From NCBI GenBank assembly GCA_019240125.1, contig JAFAYW010000199.1, positions 1-36,578 on the forward strand: a DNA stretch of 36,578 nt, written 5' to 3'. Shown here in pieces: positions 22,133 to 30,613 of the stretch. How positions within the stretch are numbered: the stretch's first letter is position 1; the number at the start of each line of letters is the position of its first letter. This DNA comes from Alphaproteobacteria bacterium. GTDB lineage: Bacteria; Pseudomonadota; Alphaproteobacteria; ATCC43930; CGMCC-115725. Made by a program: the position numbers and the translations under genes. Under the pieces are notes generated by a model. That model made no database searches. It saw only the letters and a list, made by a program, of their open reading frames with translations, and was not told the DNA's origin.

Positions 22133-24425
22133 GACTGACCGTACTCAATTCCTCGGAAACCTCTTGCGCTGCTTCAGATAATACCGCGCGACCGGCAACC
22201 GGGCGCGGCTCGTGAGCAAAGACAAGTTGAACACAGGCGCCGCCGTCTGCCCCATCGGACAGAACCAGCTCGCCCTGATGATCTTCCATGATCTTCTTGA
22301 CGATAGCGAGCCCCAACCCCGTCCCCTTGGTTCGCGTCGTGACATAAGGCTCGGTCAGACGCTCGCGGCCCTGCGTCGGCAAACCCTTGCCATTGTCCTC
22401 GATCGAGACCGTGACATGGTCGCCGGTTGCGACTGTCACAACGATACGGCCGGGCGGCACCGCACCGTTCTCGACGATCCGACCTTCGATCGACTCGACG
22501 GCGTTTTTCAGGATGTTGATCAGCGCCTGGCCGACCAGCCGTGAATCGCAACGCAACTGTGTCGGACGGGCGGCGAACCGCGTCTCGAAGGTAATTTTCG
22601 GATGCGCCGTACGCTCGAGGAAGACCGATTGCTCGACGATGGTCGTCAGATCCACCGGTTTCAGAACGGGTTGCGGCATGCGGGCAAACGACGAGAACTC
22701 ATCAACCATACGGCCGATATCCTCGACGTGTCGGATGATCGTGTCGGTGCAGATCTTGAATGTCTCGGGGTCCTTCTGAATTTCCTTAAGGTATCGCCGC
22801 CTGAGCCGCTCAGCCGAAAGCTGGATTGGGGTCAGCGGGTTTTTGATCTCGTGCGCGATGCGGCGCGCGACATCAGCCCAGGCTGCCTTGCGCTGGGCTG
22901 ACAACAGTTCTGTGATGTCGTCGAAGGTAACAACAAAACCGGTGACGTCGCCATCCTCATGCTCGGCGGCGATCCGCACCAGCAGGGTGCGCGTGCTGTT
23001 AACGCCAGCGATCTGCACCTGCCCCTGCGCCAGGCGATCCGGGCGCAGCCAGGCCGCCTCAAGCAGGTCCGACATCTCCGGCACCACATCCATCAGATCC
23101 TCGCCCATCGACCGGTCGAGATCGACGCCGAGCAATGACGATGCCGTGCGGTTCGGGAGGTGGATGCAGCCATCGCGATCGAGGCCGATGACCCCGGCCG
23201 ATACGCCGGTCAGCACGGTTTCGGTAAAGCGCCTTCGTTCGTCCAATTGCCGGTTGGCCTCGATCAGTTCGGCCTGCTGGCTCTGGATCTGGTTGGTCAT
23301 GCGGTTGAAGGCGCGACTGAGCGAGACGAGTTCGTCATCCTTGTCGCCTTCCGGCACCCGGGTCGACAAATCGCCGGCGCTCACCCGATCGGCGGCGCCG
23401 ACCAGCAGACTTATCGGGTCGGCAAGCTGGGCGGCGAAATGCACGCCGATGGAGATCGCCGCCGCGAGGAACAGCATCGCGACCAGGATGTAAATCACCG
23501 CGAAGGTGATCTGGAACCCGGAGCGCTGGCCTTCCAGCCGCTCGTACTGCGCGGCCGCGAGATGTGTCTCATCGCGGTGCGCAAGCACTCGGGGTTCGAT
23601 AAAGCGACCGACGTAAAGATAGAGGTCGCTGAACTCGTCGAGGCGGACGAGGGCGCGCACCCGCTCCTCCTTGTCATCGGTCATAATGACAACCTCGCCC
23701 TGGCGGGCGCGGCGCAGCGCATCCTGGCTGACATCCTCGAAGCCGAGGGCGAAGACCAGCCCGGTGCGCGCCACCATCGTGCCATTGCGGTCAAGTACCG
23801 CCGCCTCGGTCAAATTGCGCATCGCCGCCTGCGCGGTCAGCACGGGTGCCAGATATTGCGGGTTAAGCTGCAAGGTGGAGGCGTAGCGATCGAGATCGGT
23901 GGCCATCGCCAGTGCATCGGCGCGGATCGCCTGCTGATGCTCTTTAACGTAAGCATCGGCCACCGCCACCGATTCCGAGATCGCGGTGCGCACCTTCTCG
24001 CTGAACCACGCCTCGATGCCGAAGCTGAAAAACAGGTAGGAGAAGATCGCGACGATGATGGTGGGCAGCACCGCGATCAGGCTGAAAAGCCCCACCAGCC
24101 GCACCTGGATACGCGAACCCGCCAGCCCGCGCCTCCGTTGAACCCAGACCTGAACGACGCGCTTGCCAACTGTGGCCGCCAACGCGAGCAATAACACCAG
24201 GTCGAGGTTGAGCAGAGTCAGTACGACGCCGGGGCGCGGCCCGAACGGGGGCGCGCCGGTCAAGGCGAGATAGGTCGCGATACCGGATGCCAACGCGGCG
24301 GCCGCGAGCGCGATCGCGATCTTCCGCCACAGGCCAGTGCCACCACCGGCCCAGGGGCGCAGAGTTCGCGCCAGCCTCATTTTATAGATCCTACCCAACG
24401 GCCGTTGGACGAGTCCCGCCGGCAT
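22122..24425 (-). CDS. ntrY: NtrY membrane sensor histidine kinase
   Basis: About 767 residues. It has two N-terminal helices (about 35-57, 66-86), a third at 108-134, a periplasmic sensor region (about 140-300), a fourth helix at 305-330, HAMP (DRVSAGDLSTRVPEG), and PAS at 395-505 (RRRFTETVLTGVSAGVIGLDRDG). The HisKA motif AHEIKNPLTPIQ (His525) and the ATPase boxes NILKNAVES, EDNGKGLP and TGLGLAIVKKIM follow. It autophosphorylates and passes phosphate to NtrX. Two starts are possible: ATG 24425 (GGGG a few bases upstream) and ATG 24380 (TAGGAT, 9 bases upstream, giving MRLARTLRPW); I keep the longer with low preference. There are 69 bases to the ntrC stop at 24495. Confidence 0.93.
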   Translation of the reverse strand: MPAGLVQRPLGRIYKMRLARTLRPWAGGGTGLWRKIAIALAAAALASGIATYLALTGAPPFGPRPGVVLTLLNLDLVLLLALAATVGKRVVQVWVQRRRGLAGSRIQVRLVGLFSLIAVLPTIIVAIFSYLFFSFGIEAWFSEKVRTAISESVAVADAYVKEHQQAIRADALAMATDLDRYASTLQLNPQYLAPVLTAQAAMRNLTEAAVLDRNGTMVARTGLVFALGFEDVSQDALRRARQGEVVIMTDDKEERVRALVRLDEFSDLYLYVGRFIEPRVLAHRDETHLAAAQYERLEGQRSGFQITFAVIYILVAMLFLAAAISIGVHFAAQLADPISLLVGAADRVSAGDLSTRVPEGDKDDELVSLSRAFNRMTNQIQSQQAELIEANRQLDERRRFTETVLTGVSAGVIGLDRDGCIHLPNRTASSLLGVDLDRSMGEDLMDVVPEMSDLLEAAWLRPDRLAQGQVQIAGVNSTRTLLVRIAAEHEDGDVTGFVVTFDDITELLSAQRKAAWADVARRIAHEIKNPLTPIQLSAERLRRRYLKEIQKDPETFKICTDTIIRHVEDIGRMVDEFSSFARMPQPVLKPVDLTTIVEQSVFLERTAHPKITFETRFAARPTQLRCDSRLVGQALINILKNAVESIEGRIVENGAVPPGRIVVTVATGDHVTVSIEDNGKGLPTQGRERLTEPYVTTRTKGTGLGLAIVKKIMEDHQGELVLSDGADGGACVQLVFAHEPRPVAGRAVLSEAAQEVSEELSTVSHGA

Positions 24426-24494
24426 TCATCCCCGAATTGCGAACCGTTCCGATGTTTTGCCGTGGCGCTGGCCCGGCTGGAAGCGGCGCGGGGG

Positions 24495-25940
24495 TTATTT
24501 TAGGCCGCGAACCACCGGGATGTCCAATTCACGGATTTTCTTTCGCAGGGTATTGCGATTAAGGCCAAGCAAATGCGCCGCCTTGATCTGATTGCCGCGG
24601 GTCGCGCCGAGAGTCGCCAGGATCAGCGGCCGCTCGATCTCGCGCAGCACACGATCGTAAAGACCGGCGGCCGGCATCGCACCCTTATGGGCCGCGAAGT
24701 AGTCGACGATGTGCCGCTCGACCGCGGCAGACAGACCCTCGCCATTGACGGTCTCCGCCGGCACGATCGACGCCACCGGCGCCTCCGCGAGTTCGGCCTC
24801 GATCAGATCGACACCGATAACCTCTTGCGAATACAGCGCGGCCAGCCGCCGCACGAGGTTTTCCAGTTCACGCACATTGCCCGGCCAGCGATAGCGCTTC
24901 AGACGCTCCATCGCGGGTTCGTCGAGGCCTTTCAGCGGCAAGCCCTCGCGCGTCGCCAGAGAGGCGAAATGGCGCACCAGGGCGGGCACGTCCGAGCTGC
25001 GCTCGCGCAACGGCGGCAGGCGGATCGGCGCAACATTGAGCCGGTAGAACAAATCTTCGCGGAACAGGCCCTGTCGAATCAGCTGCGGCAGATCGCGATG
25101 GGTCGCGGCGATGATCCGTACGTCGGCGCGAATCGGCACCCGGCCGCCAACCGCCGTGTACTCGCCCTCCTGCAACACGCGCAGCAGCCGGGTCTGCGCC
25201 TCCGGCGGCATGTCGCCGATCTCATCGAGAAACAGGGTGCCACCCTTGGCCTGCTCGAAGCGGCCGATGCCGCGCGCCGTCGCGCCGGTAAAGGCGCCTT
25301 TCTCGTGACCGAACAGCTCGCTTTCGATCAGTTCGCGCGGGATCGCCGCCATGTTGATCGCGACGAAATTGCCCGAACGCCGCTTGCCGAAATCATGCAG
25401 CGCCCGCGCCACCAACTCCTTGCCGGTGCCGCTCTCGCCGGTAATCATCACGCTGAGGTCGGTGCCCATCAGGCGGGCAATCGCCCGGTAGATTTCCTGC
25501 ATCGCGGGCGAGCGCCCAATCAGCGGCAGCTGGTCTTCGAGCTCGTCTTCAGGCGCGGATTGGGCCGCCGCGGCAGGGGGCGCGCTCAGCGCCCGCTCGA
25601 CCACGCTCACCAGTTCGCGCAGGTCGAACGGCTTTGGCAGATATTCGAACGCACCGCGCTCCGTCGCCTTCACCGCCGTCATCAGCGTGCTTTGCGCGCT
25701 CATCACGATGACGCGCAAATCCGGGCGGATCCGCTTGATACGCGGGATCAGGTCGAGCCCGTTCTCATCCGGCATCACGACATCGGTGATCACCAGATCG
25801 CCGTCGCCATCCGCCACCCAGCGCCACAGCGTCGCCGCGTTGCCGGTCATCCTGACGTCATGTCCGAGCCGGGCGAGCGCCTGGTTCAACACCATGCGGA
25901 TCGCGCGGTCGTCGTCTGCTACTAAAATCGTCGCGCTCAT
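24495..25940 (-). CDS. ntrC: NtrC response regulator (sigma54 activator)
   Basis: A 481-residue bacterial enhancer-binding protein. The receiver (1-120) has phospho-acceptor Asp53 (LVITDVVMP) and Lys103 (LPKPF). The AAA+ domain has Walker A GESGTGKE, the intact sigma54 loop [16 protein letters not shown] and Walker [14 protein letters not shown], then [15 protein letters not shown]. The C-terminal Fis helix-turn-helix is [24 protein letters not shown]. When phosphorylated by NtrB it activates sigma54 promoters of nitrogen assimilation genes. The start is 15 bases after ntrB. Contrast the intact GAFTGA here with its absence in the adjacent NtrX. Confidence 0.96.
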   Translation of the reverse strand: MSATILVADDDRAIRMVLNQALARLGHDVRMTGNAATLWRWVADGDGDLVITDVVMPDENGLDLIPRIKRIRPDLRVIVMSAQSTLMTAVKATERGAFEYLPKPFDLRELVSVVERALSAPPAAAAQSAPEDELEDQLPLIGRSPAMQEIYRAIARLMGTDLSVMITGESGTGKELVARALHDFGKRRSGNFVAINMAAIPRELIESELFGHEKGAFTGATARGIGRFEQAKGGTLFLDEIGDMPPEAQTRLLRVLQEGEYTAVGGRVPIRADVRIIAATHRDLPQLIRQGLFREDLFYRLNVAPIRLPPLRERSSDVPALVRHFASLATREGLPLKGLDEPAMERLKRYRWPGNVRELENLVRRLAALYSQEVIGVDLIEAELAEAPVASIVPAETVNGEGLSAAVERHIVDYFAAHKGAMPAAGLYDRVLREIERPLILATLGATRGNQIKAAHLLGLNRNTLRKKIRELDIPVVRGLK

Positions 25941-25955
25941 CGGCCCGATACCGTT

Positions 25956-27107
25956 TTAGGCGCCCCCGGAGGCCGAGAGAACAGGCAGGAACACCCGGAA
26001 CACAGTACGCCGGGGCTGGCTGTCGAACTCGATCACGCCGCCGTGGTCGCCGATCACCTTTGCGACGAGTGCAAGACCAAGGCCAGTTCCATTTCGCTTA
26101 GTCGTTACAAAGGGATCGAACAGGTGCGGCTTCATATCATCGGGGATGCCACCGCCATTATCGGTAATGGACACCATGAAGGGCAGATGCCGTCGCCCGG
26201 TGTGTCCGGGAACCGCGAGCCTCAGCCCGTGCCGGTATGCGGTCGTGAGCACAATCTCCCCGCCTTGCGGCGGCGTCGCCTCGGCAGCGTTCTTCACCAG
26301 ATTGAGAAAAACCTGCAGCAGCAGGTCGCGATCGCCCGGGACTGGCGGCAGCGAGGGATCGTATTCCTCGGCGACCCGCACGTGCCGCGCAAATCCGGTC
26401 TGTGCGATTTTGCGGACGCGGTCGAGCACCTCATGGATGTTGACCTCGCTGTGCTGGATCGGGGTGTGGTCGGAAAAGGCCTCCATGCGGTCCAATAAGG
26501 CGACGATGCGGTCGGTTTCGTCGCAGATCAGCTGGGTGAGTTCGCGGCCGGCCGCGTCGGCGTCCTGCTCCAGGAGCTGCGCGGCGCCACGGATGCCAGA
26601 CAGCGGGTTCTTGACCTCATGCGCCAGCATCGCCGCCATCGCGGTGATCGACCGCGCCGCATTGCGGTGCGTCAGCTGGCGATCCATCTTGTCGGCCATC
26701 GACCGCTCGTGCAGCGTCAGCACCAGGAGGTCAGCCCCCTCCCCGACCAATGTTCCCTCTATTGTCACGGTGCGGACGCCAAACCGCGGGTGTTCCAACA
26801 CCACGTCGTATTCGGCGATGGAGCCGCCGCTGCGCCACACTGCGTCGGTCAGGGTAAATATCTGACTCTGCGGTCCGACAAAATCGGCAAGCGCGTGGCC
26901 GGTCAACGCGCTTGCTCCCGCCCCGATGAACTGCTCTGCTGCCGGATTGACGGAGCGCACGATGCCGTCCCGGTCGAGCGCGACGACCGCGTTCGGTAAA
27001 GCAGCCAGCAAGAGGGCGGCATCCGGCACTGTGGTGGCAGTTCGCGGTGCCGGAACAATCATCGCCTCCGCGCGCGGCCGGCGCCGGCGTAGCGAGGTCG
27101 CGTTCAT
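25956..27107 (-). CDS. ntrB: NtrB nitrogen-sensing histidine kinase
   Basis: A 383-residue soluble kinase. It has an N-terminal PAS (about 30-140: [28 protein letters not shown]), HisKA with [21 protein letters not shown] (phospho-acceptor His163), and HATPase boxes [20 protein letters not shown] and [13 protein letters not shown]. There is no membrane segment; NtrB reads nitrogen state through PII (GlnB) and phosphorylates NtrC. The ATG overlaps the dusB stop by four bases. A second Met at residue 16 has GGAG too close to be a good site, so I keep the first. A short basic, disordered N-terminus (about 25 residues) precedes PAS. Confidence 0.95.
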   Translation of the reverse strand: MNATSLRRRRPRAEAMIVPAPRTATTVPDAALLLAALPNAVVALDRDGIVRSVNPAAEQFIGAGASALTGHALADFVGPQSQIFTLTDAVWRSGGSIAEYDVVLEHPRFGVRTVTIEGTLVGEGADLLVLTLHERSMADKMDRQLTHRNAARSITAMAAMLAHEVKNPLSGIRGAAQLLEQDADAAGRELTQLICDETDRIVALLDRMEAFSDHTPIQHSEVNIHEVLDRVRKIAQTGFARHVRVAEEYDPSLPPVPGDRDLLLQVFLNLVKNAAEATPPQGGEIVLTTAYRHGLRLAVPGHTGRRHLPFMVSITDNGGGIPDDMKPHLFDPFVTTKRNGTGLGLALVAKVIGDHGGVIEFDSQPRRTVFRVFLPVLSASGGA

Positions 27108-28090
27108 GCCGCTTCGCGCTCGATCAGCGGCTCGAAGAAAGCCCGCAAGAGCGCCTTTGCCTTGCCCGTATCGTCGGTCTGGTTGACCGCCGCACGAAAC
27201 TCGGCAGATCCCGGCAACCCCTTCGAGTACCAGCCGAAATGCTTGCGCGCTATACGCAGGCCCGGGTTTGTGCCGTAATGGCTGAGCATATCGTCATAAT
27301 GGTGCAGCACGGTGTGGTACTGCGCCGCGAGCGGCGGGTCGGGCTGGTGCCGGCGATACCGCAGCCAATCGCTGACCTGCGCCAGAAACCACGGTCGGCC
27401 GTAGCAGCCGCGACCGACCATCACCCCATCGGCGCCCGATTCCGTGAGCGCGCGATCGGCATCGTCGAGGGTAGTGATGTCGCCATTGACGATGACGGGA
27501 ATGCTGACTGCCGCCTTGACCTCGCGGACAAAGCGCCAATCGGCGCTGCCGGCGTAGAACTGACAGCGGGTTCGCCCATGCACGGTAATCATGCGGATGC
27601 CGCAGGCCTCGGCGATGCGTGCGAGGCTCGGCGCGTTGCGATTTCCGTCGTCCCACCCCGTGCGCATCTTCAGTGTCACCTGCAGATTTACGGCCCTGAC
27701 AGTCGCCTCGAGGATGCGCGCGGCGTGCTGCTCATCGCGCATCAGCGCCGAGCCGGCGTGGCCGTTGACGACCTTTTTGACCGGGCAGCCAAAGTTGATG
27801 TCGATCAGCCCGGCGCCGCGATCAGCGTTGAGCCGGGCGGCCTCGGCCATGACCTGCGGCTCGCAGCCGGCGAGCTGAACCGCCATCGGTTGCTCCTCCG
27901 GGCAGGTCTGCGCCATCGTTAGCGATTGCCGTGTGTCGCGGATCGCCGCCTGACTGGCGATCATCTCCGAAACCACAAGTGAGGCGCCGTGCTGCTTGAC
28001 CAGCCGGCGGAACGGCAGATCGCTCACGCCGGACATCGGCGCCAGGATGACCGGGTCGTTCAGGTTGATGGAACCGATTTGAATGCCCAA
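27104..28090 (-). CDS. dusB: tRNA-dihydrouridine synthase DusB
   Basis: A 328-residue FMN TIM-barrel. It has the opening [19 protein letters not shown], the SEMI segment, [13 protein letters not shown] with catalytic Cys102, then [21 protein letters not shown] and [16 protein letters not shown]. Dus enzymes reduce uridine to dihydrouridine in the tRNA D-loop with NADPH. The only sensible start is TTG 28090 ([13 protein letters not shown]), with no strong Shine-Dalgarno, so its own translation may be weak. dusB is classically the first gene of alphaproteobacterial (and fis in enterics) nitrogen-regulation operons and is joined to ntrB by a 4-base overlap. The candidate promoter lies at 28132-28160. 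Confidence 0.95.
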   Translation of the reverse strand: MGIQIGSINLNDPVILAPMSGVSDLPFRRLVKQHGASLVVSEMIASQAAIRDTRQSLTMAQTCPEEQPMAVQLAGCEPQVMAEAARLNADRGAGLIDINFGCPVKKVVNGHAGSALMRDEQHAARILEATVRAVNLQVTLKMRTGWDDGNRNAPSLARIAEACGIRMITVHGRTRCQFYAGSADWRFVREVKAAVSIPVIVNGDITTLDDADRALTESGADGVMVGRGCYGRPWFLAQVSDWLRYRRHQPDPPLAAQYHTVLHHYDDMLSHYGTNPGLRIARKHFGWYSKGLPGSAEFRAAVNQTDDTGKAKALLRAFFEPLIEREAA

Positions 28091-28131
28091 GGATTACTCA
28101 GTTCACAGATCTGACTAAATTTTAGGCTGAT

Positions 28132-28160
28132 ATCTTAACCTAACCTGTGTTGCGCCGCAA
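28132..28160 (-). promoter_or_regulatory. Candidate sigma70-type promoter for the dusB-ntr-hfq operon
   Basis: On the minus strand TTGCGG (28160-28155) and TAAGAT (28137-28132) are separated by exactly 17 bases. They match TTGACA at 4/6 positions with the first three perfect, and TATAAT at 4/6. The distance to the dusB TTG start leaves a leader of about 35 bases. The -35 box lies inside the 15-bp palindrome at 28148-28162, so a repressor or activator there could control it. A prediction from sequence only. Confidence 0.5.
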
Positions 28161-28162
28161 CA
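28148..28162. promoter_or_regulatory. 15-bp interrupted palindrome between dusB and ispDF
   Basis: TGTTGCG-C-CGCAACA has perfect 7-bp arms around one central base. It lies in the 144-base divergent region, covering the -35 of the predicted dusB promoter. Such symmetry is typical of a dimeric regulator's operator. No known consensus was recognised. Confidence 0.45.
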
Positions 28163-28234
28163 TGACGAGCCTGCAATCCTTATGACGGTATGGGCACGCT
28201 GGCGGCTTGACGCGGCGCCCGTTAGGCTGAAGCG

Positions 28235-29392
28235 ATGTCGGGTGTTTATGCAGTCATTGTGGCGGCGGGTCGCGGCGCGCGATTTGGCGGAACATTGCCC
28301 AAGCAATACCTCGCGCTGGGCCCGGGGCGTATCTTGCGGCATTCCGCCGGCTCGCTCGCGGCGCATCCGCGGATTGCCGGCGTCCAGGTCGTAATCCGCG
28401 ATGAGGACCGGACGATCTATGACGAGACGGTGGCGGGTCTCGCGTTATTGCCGCCGGTTTCCGGTGGTGCCGAGCGCCAGGATTCTGTCCGCAACGGCCT
28501 CGAGGCGCTGACGCGGTACGAACCCGATCACGTGCTGATCCACGACGGCGCGCGGCCATTTCCCGACGCGGCACTGGTCAGCAGAGTGCTGGACGCCCTC
28601 GACGCCGCCGACGCCGCCATTCCTGCGCTGCCGCTTGGCGATACCATCAAGCGGGTCGTTGATCATCGCATCGTCGAGACCGTCGATCGAAGTAATCTGT
28701 TTCGGGCGCAAACGCCCCAGGGGTTTCGCTTTCCGGCAATTCTGGCGGCGCACCGGGAAATGGCTGGCCGCATCCTGACCGACGACGCGGCCGTCGCCGA
28801 AGCGGCGGGATTGTCGGTCGCTATCGTTGCGGGACACGAGGAGAATCTGAAGGTGACGACCGTCAGCGATCTGGCCGCCGCCGAGCGACTGCTGGCCTTG
28901 CGGCTGGGTGACGTGCGGGTCGGCCAGGGCTTTGACGTACATGGTTTCGCGCCGGGTGATCACGTGATGTGCTGCGGGGTCCGCGTACCGCATACCGCCG
29001 CCCTGCTTGGCCACTCCGACGCCGATGTCGGATTGCATGCGCTGACCGATGCCATGCTGGGCGCGATCGGCGCTGGCGATATCGGGCAGCATTTCCCGCC
29101 GGGTGATCCGCGCTGGCGCGGCGCGTCGTCCGATCAATTACTCGCCTACGCCGCGACGCTGCTGCGCAATCGCGGTGGGGAGATCGCGGCGGTGGATGTG
29201 ACAATCATCTGCGAGCGCCCCAAGATCGGACCGCATCGCGTGGCGATGGTCGATCGAGTGGCTGAAATCCTCGCCATCGCGCCGGACCGGGTCAGCGTCA
29301 AGGCGACAACTACCGAGCGGCTCGGCTTTACCGGCCGTGGCGAAGGCATCGCTGCCCAGGCCGTTGCCACGGTTCGTCTGCCACTCGGCTAG
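28235..29392 (+). CDS. ispDF: Fused IspD/IspF enzyme of the MEP isoprenoid pathway
   Basis: A 385-residue bifunctional protein. IspD spans 1-225: [20 protein letters not shown] (CTP loop), [22 protein letters not shown] and RAQTPQGF. It makes CDP-methylerythritol. IspF spans 227-385: GQGFDVHGF (metal Asp234, His236), [15 protein letters not shown] (His268), GDIGQHFP, then [14 protein letters not shown]. It makes the cyclic diphosphate. The fusion is common in alphaproteobacteria and brings two non-consecutive MEP steps (IspE lies between) into one chain. There is no strong ribosome site before ATG 28235. Divergent from dusB; pncC follows at 29528 after a repeat. Confidence 0.97.
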   Translation: MSGVYAVIVAAGRGARFGGTLPKQYLALGPGRILRHSAGSLAAHPRIAGVQVVIRDEDRTIYDETVAGLALLPPVSGGAERQDSVRNGLEALTRYEPDHVLIHDGARPFPDAALVSRVLDALDAADAAIPALPLGDTIKRVVDHRIVETVDRSNLFRAQTPQGFRFPAILAAHREMAGRILTDDAAVAEAAGLSVAIVAGHEENLKVTTVSDLAAAERLLALRLGDVRVGQGFDVHGFAPGDHVMCCGVRVPHTAALLGHSDADVGLHALTDAMLGAIGAGDIGQHFPPGDPRWRGASSDQLLAYAATLLRNRGGEIAAVDVTIICERPKIGPHRVAMVDRVAEILAIAPDRVSVKATTTERLGFTGRGEGIAAQAVATVRLPLG

Positions 29393-29400
29393 CCGAGGGC

Positions 29401-29488
29401 TCGTTATCGCGCGCGCTACCGGCGCCGCGGCAATACGTGGTCGGAGCCGTGATCTCGACGGATTGCTTCGCTTTGCTTGCAACGGCGG
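29401..29488. repeat. REP-like palindromic repeat, copy A4 (diverged)
   Basis: The left arm TCGTTATCGCGCGCG...GCCGCGGCAATACG and right arm GGATTGCTTCGCTTTGCTTG followed by CAACGG share the core GCAAT/ATTGC of copies A1-A3 but with more changes. It fills most of the gap between ispDF and pncC. Confidence 0.6.
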
Positions 29489-29527
29489 GTTAGTTTGGTC
29501 GAAAGGCACCTTCCCGAGGAGGGCTCG

Positions 29528-30019
29528 ATGTTCGACGCGAAGACCCTGGCCCTTGCCGAAACCGTCTTGCGGGAGTGCCGCTCGCGCGGCTGGCATGTCG
29601 CCACCGCCGAGTCCTGCACCGGTGGGCTGGTCGCAGCGGCGCTGACGGCAATCGCCGGCTCGTCCGATGTGGTCGATCGCGGCTTCGTCACTTATTCCAA
29701 CGAAGCCAAGATGCAGCTGCTGGGGGTTCCTGAGACGACGATCGCGGCTCATGGGGCCGTCAGCTCGCAAACCGCGGGAGCCATGGCGACCGGCGCGGTC
29801 GAGCGGGCCGGGGTCGAACTCGCGGTCTCGATCACGGGTGTCGCCGGCCCCGGCGGCGGGACGCCGGAAAAGCCGGTCGGTCTGGTCTATTTCGGGATTG
29901 CGACACATGCCGGGGTCCGCACGCAGCGCCAGATCTTTCCCGGCGATCGCACCGGTATCCGCGAGGCCGCGTTGATCTTCGCGCTGCAATCGCTGATCGC
30001 CGAAGCGCGCGGGATCTGA
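29528..30019 (+). CDS. pncC: CinA-family nicotinamide mononucleotide deamidase
   Basis: A 163-residue protein equal to the C-terminal CinA domain alone. It reads WHVATAESCTGGLVAAALTAIAGSSDVVDRGFVTYSNEAK, with the catalytic Ser in ESCTGG, then ISITGVAGPGGGTPEKPVGLVYFG. Such PncC enzymes turn nicotinamide mononucleotide into nicotinic acid mononucleotide, recycling NAD by-products. The N-terminal MoeA/COG1058 domain of full CinA is absent. ATG 29528 has GAGGAGGG about 5 bases upstream; the longer frame starts inside repeat A4. It follows ispDF, as in many alphaproteobacteria, and ends convergently with the DMT transporter 57 bases away. Confidence 0.9.
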   Translation: MFDAKTLALAETVLRECRSRGWHVATAESCTGGLVAAALTAIAGSSDVVDRGFVTYSNEAKMQLLGVPETTIAAHGAVSSQTAGAMATGAVERAGVELAVSITGVAGPGGGTPEKPVGLVYFGIATHAGVRTQRQIFPGDRTGIREAALIFALQSLIAEARGI

Positions 30020-30076
30020 CGACCGGCGCGCTCTGCGGCGCTTTGCGTCGCGACAAAATGGCGGCCGCTGGGCGGC

Positions 30077-30538
30077 TCAGAATCGCGAGATCAGCGCGAT
30101 GCCCGCGACCATGAGACCCGCACCCACGATCCGCCCGAAGCTAAGTGTGTGAACCGGCAGACGAAACAGCCCGTAATGGTCAACTGCCAACGACATCAGA
30201 ATGTTGGCGGTTATCGTCAGGCCGCTCAGGGCGCCAGCACCAACCTTGTCGACGAACAGCAGCCCGACGATGACAGAGAACGCGCCGACAATGCCGCCCA
30301 GTGGTGCCCACCAGGGTATCGCTGCGAGCCCCTCCGCTGTCGGCAGCGGTCGAGGTAAACAGAGGAATGTGACGCTGAGCAGCATCACGATGGGCAGAAA
30401 CGAGACAAGACTGGCCAGCCAGGGATTGGAGAGCGCGTTGCGCAACACGCCATTCATGGGCGGTCCCCATGCCTGCAGCGCGCCACAAACAAGGATCAGG
30501 GGATAAAGCACCACGAGACTCAAATTCTGTTTTTCCAT
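30077..30538 (-). CDS. Small DMT-superfamily transporter (DUF606/YdcZ type)
   Basis: A 153-residue hydrophobic protein with five likely helices (about 8-28, 36-58, 74-94, 99-115, 128-150). The pattern PPMNGVLRNALSNPWLASLVSFLPIVMLL and KVGAGALSGLTITANILMSLAVDHYGLF fits half-sized YdcZ/DUF606 drug/metabolite transporters. In those the 'VGAxxxxxLxxxxxLxxSLxIDHxGLF' helix is diagnostic. They likely function as oligomers; their substrate is unknown. A weak AAGG precedes the ATG by about 10 bases. The metallophosphoesterase gene ends 75 bases upstream on the same strand, so an operon is possible. Confidence 0.8.
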   Translation of the reverse strand: MEKQNLSLVVLYPLILVCGALQAWGPPMNGVLRNALSNPWLASLVSFLPIVMLLSVTFLCLPRPLPTAEGLAAIPWWAPLGGIVGAFSVIVGLLFVDKVGAGALSGLTITANILMSLAVDHYGLFRLPVHTLSFGRIVGAGLMVAGIALISRF

Positions 30539-30613
30539 GAGTGCAGGCCTTTCAGGTGATCGGGATTACCGTGGACTAGCTCCGCGGCCACACCCCACGT
30601 AACGCCTCGGCGG

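Noticed and set aside
24573-25925. 450-codon plus-strand open frame opposite ntrC
   Set aside because: Shadow of ntrC, whose domains are complete on the other strand.
28207-28222. TTGACG...TAGGCT promoter for ispDF
   Set aside because: The boxes are only 10 bases apart, too close for a sigma70 promoter.
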